Below, piece by piece: positions 61,801 through 64,000 of a stretch of 64,000 bases of DNA. The first letter of the stretch is position 1, and each line of letters opens with the position of its first letter. The notes beneath the pieces are model-generated. The model made no database searches. It worked only from the letters and a program-made list of their open reading frames with translations, and was not told the origin of the DNA. Source of the DNA: Trochalopteron elliotii (taxonomy: Eukaryota; Chordata; Aves; Passeriformes; Leiothrichidae); assembly GCA_024734555.1 (NCBI GenBank), contig JANPWX010020521.1, positions 248,827 to 312,826 on the forward strand, in the 5' to 3' direction. The translations under genes and the position numbers were made by a program.

Positions 61801-64000
61801 TTGACAGAGCATGATTAACACAGGAGCTACTAAAAATTATCTCAGAGAGAGGAGATTTCTTAGAAGAGTTGCACAGCTGAGTGCTGCAATCCACTCAAAA
61901 ATCATCCAGGAAAAGCTCTAAAGTTGGTTAGGGTAGGAGGGAAAGAGAACAGCACAGACACTGTACTGAAACTGTCCCGAATTCTCACTCTGGTGTGGGT
62001 ATCTCTTCCCATGAGTGAAATTTACTCAATATTTTTTTTTTCATCACTAGATCTTGGCTAGCTCAGAGTTTGGATGGAGTTGCAAAAGGCCATTCTTGGT
62101 TAGACTGTGGTCACTGAAGCAGTAAGCATCAGATGAAAGGCTGGGAAGCCTGGTTTGAAACTCCCTTCTGCTGGAGCCTGGAGTGTCTGCTGGGGAAAGC
62201 ACCTCCTGCACACCAGCTGCTACAAACCCTCTTCTCTGACTACAGGAAAATGCTTTTTGATGTCTCTCCTCAGTAAAGAATAATACTGAGGCTTGAGAAT
62301 TATTTTCTGGAGTTTCTTTTGAACCCATGAGACTTCTCATCGTTAGACACCTTGAAGCTCAGACTAGATATAACAGGCAGAGAAGGGAAAAAATTATGCT
62401 TTCTGAGGGCAAATACAGCTTCATTCACAATGGAAACTGATTTCTAACAAAGAATGAAGTTTTGAGTGACTGCAGTATTCAGGAACTTGTTCTTTCTTCT
62501 TCTCACATATCCTGTAGCAAACAAACAATTTTTTGTCCCCTTCATTAGATTTCAAACTACCTAAAAGTTGAAGTAGGAAAAAAAAAAAAAAAAAGGAACC
62601 CAGGATGTATGAAAAATTAGAATACTGTTGAGAAGGATTGTACTGTAGAAAATTTCAGTTCTGCAGTTCAGGAACCTGCACAGCCCACTGAAAACATTTC
62701 ACCCAGGAACTCCAGCAGCAGGCTGAAATAGATATGCTTTCAATTTTTCAGTCATCCTGGCGCAACACACTTGTAGTTCATCCACTGTGTACAAGAACAC
62801 TCAATCACATTACTGAATATCTGCCTAATAAATCAGCAGCCTTGTATATAATATCTTATGAAACAGAACTGCCTCTTAATTAAGTTCTAAAGCAAACACA
62901 GAGACAGAGTTGTGTCCTGAAGCAGCATTTTGGCTGCTCCATCTCCACTGGAGCTGCTGCTCACTGCCAGTGTTTTCCTGGCACTCAGTCCAGATCAGCA
63001 AAATATTAAGTTAAAATTTTATTAGACAGCAGATGTGCTCTGACTCAGCTGAAGGTCTGCATGCTCAGCTGGAGGCAAACACTCCATCTCCTGAATACTG
63101 AGCAATGTGATTGAACAATGAGATTGATGCTCACATTGTGTTTTGGAAACTCAGGGTATTCATTCTTGGGAAACAAGAGAATTTTCTCAAATATATTAGA
63201 GGTTACCTTAAAAGTGCAAACCATTGTGACTAGAAGCGACTTATGCTTAAACTCTATAGATATCAAAAAAAAAAAAAGGTCAAAAAACACCAAGGGAGAT
63301 TTTGGCACTGGAACAAAAATTACTTAGAATTTACCAAAATACATGGAATACATTGTGAGTCCCCAAGAGTCCTGAGTCCTCAAGATTCTAGGGAAAATGC
63401 TGGCCAGAATTCCCATGTCATTATAGTTTTGTAGCTGTAAAATGTAAGCAGAGATGGTGTCATCATTGTGACTGGTAATTGCGAAACACACCCTAAGTGA
63501 CAAGGAAAAAAAAAGAACAAAAAAAAAGGCATGAATGCATTTTAGGGTCACTGGGCATTTGTTTTGCTCTTTCTTTCTCCTACTACTCTATGGATTTTTT
63601 ATTTGTATCCCCAGCAAGGCAGAGGATTTCTGCTGTAAACTTGGGGAACTGATTATTGATTTGTTTGTTTATTTAAGCTGTGCTCATGTGCTTTTAGAAT
63701 TAATTAGTTTTGACATTATCCTTCCTAGACAGAGCTGTTATTGGTAGCATAAAAATAAATAACTGGACGATGGGCATGGGGCTCCCACTCACATGAATAT
63801 CAATCATTTCTTTGTGAATTTTGCAGGCAGGGGCCAGTTTGAACCAGGGAAAAAGGGACATGTTCAGTACCAGGGGATGGCCAAGAAGAATTACAGCTTT
63901 CCAAGAGACCATCATTGCTGGAATTAGATACAGAAATAGAGTGAAGATAAACTGTATTTCCAGAAAAGGGCTGGTTATCCACCTGCACTTGAGAGCAATT
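58869..64000. other. Intergenic sequence to window end, no gene recognised
   Basis: Unique sequence with short frames only. Homopolymer A at 62579-62594. The 97-100 codon frames at 60773, 61001 and 62047 lack domains and overlap antisense or in shifted frames. Window end truncates whatever lies beyond. Confidence 0.45.

Overview
The window looks like gene-poor nuclear DNA from a bird, most likely a songbird. The evidence is several CR1 LINE 3' ends in both orientations, including the CR1-type octamer end (ATTCTGTG-like) at 31812-31829. There is also an intronless open frame resembling the Topors-like family that is multiplied in songbirds, and avian-type LTR elements. Most of the 64 kb is AT-rich unique sequence in which I see no convincing exon. 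One assembly gap of 385 N lies at 53297-53681. The species assignment is inference. Layout: a CR1 on the minus strand fills about 1348-2725. A minus-strand single-exon ORF (253 codons, 5059-5820) resembles the tail of a Topors-like protein without its RING finger, and has a TATA box and a very short upstream ORF. A possible broken coding stretch of unknown kind lies next to it at 6106-6557. A weak LTR-like remnant lies near 11690-12090. Further CR1 tails lie at 29736-29900 (minus), 31420-31830 (plus), 46930-47258 (plus) and 58346-58868 (plus). Simple repeats include a long (TTTTG)n at 50921-51009 and two (CCCCT)n tracts, the second beside the assembly gap. The standout is a complete LTR-to-LTR endogenous retrovirus on the plus strand at 16940-23417. 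Its 5' LTR and tRNA-Lys-type primer site are G-normal. Everything from just after the primer site to the last base of the 3' LTR has lost most of its G, with A in its place. Aligning the two LTRs by eye gives about sixty G (5' LTR) to A (3' LTR) changes against only a few in the other direction. One stretch of about 1,980 bases of pol (20041-22020) has a single GG dinucleotide. Catalytic Asp and Gly codons of protease, reverse transcriptase, RNase H and integrase read as Asn or Ser, and Trp codons read as stops. This is the signature of cytidine deaminase (AID/APOBEC) attack on minus-strand cDNA, followed by integration. The clean 5' LTR beside the edited 3' LTR suggests that deamination came after plus-strand strong-stop synthesis.
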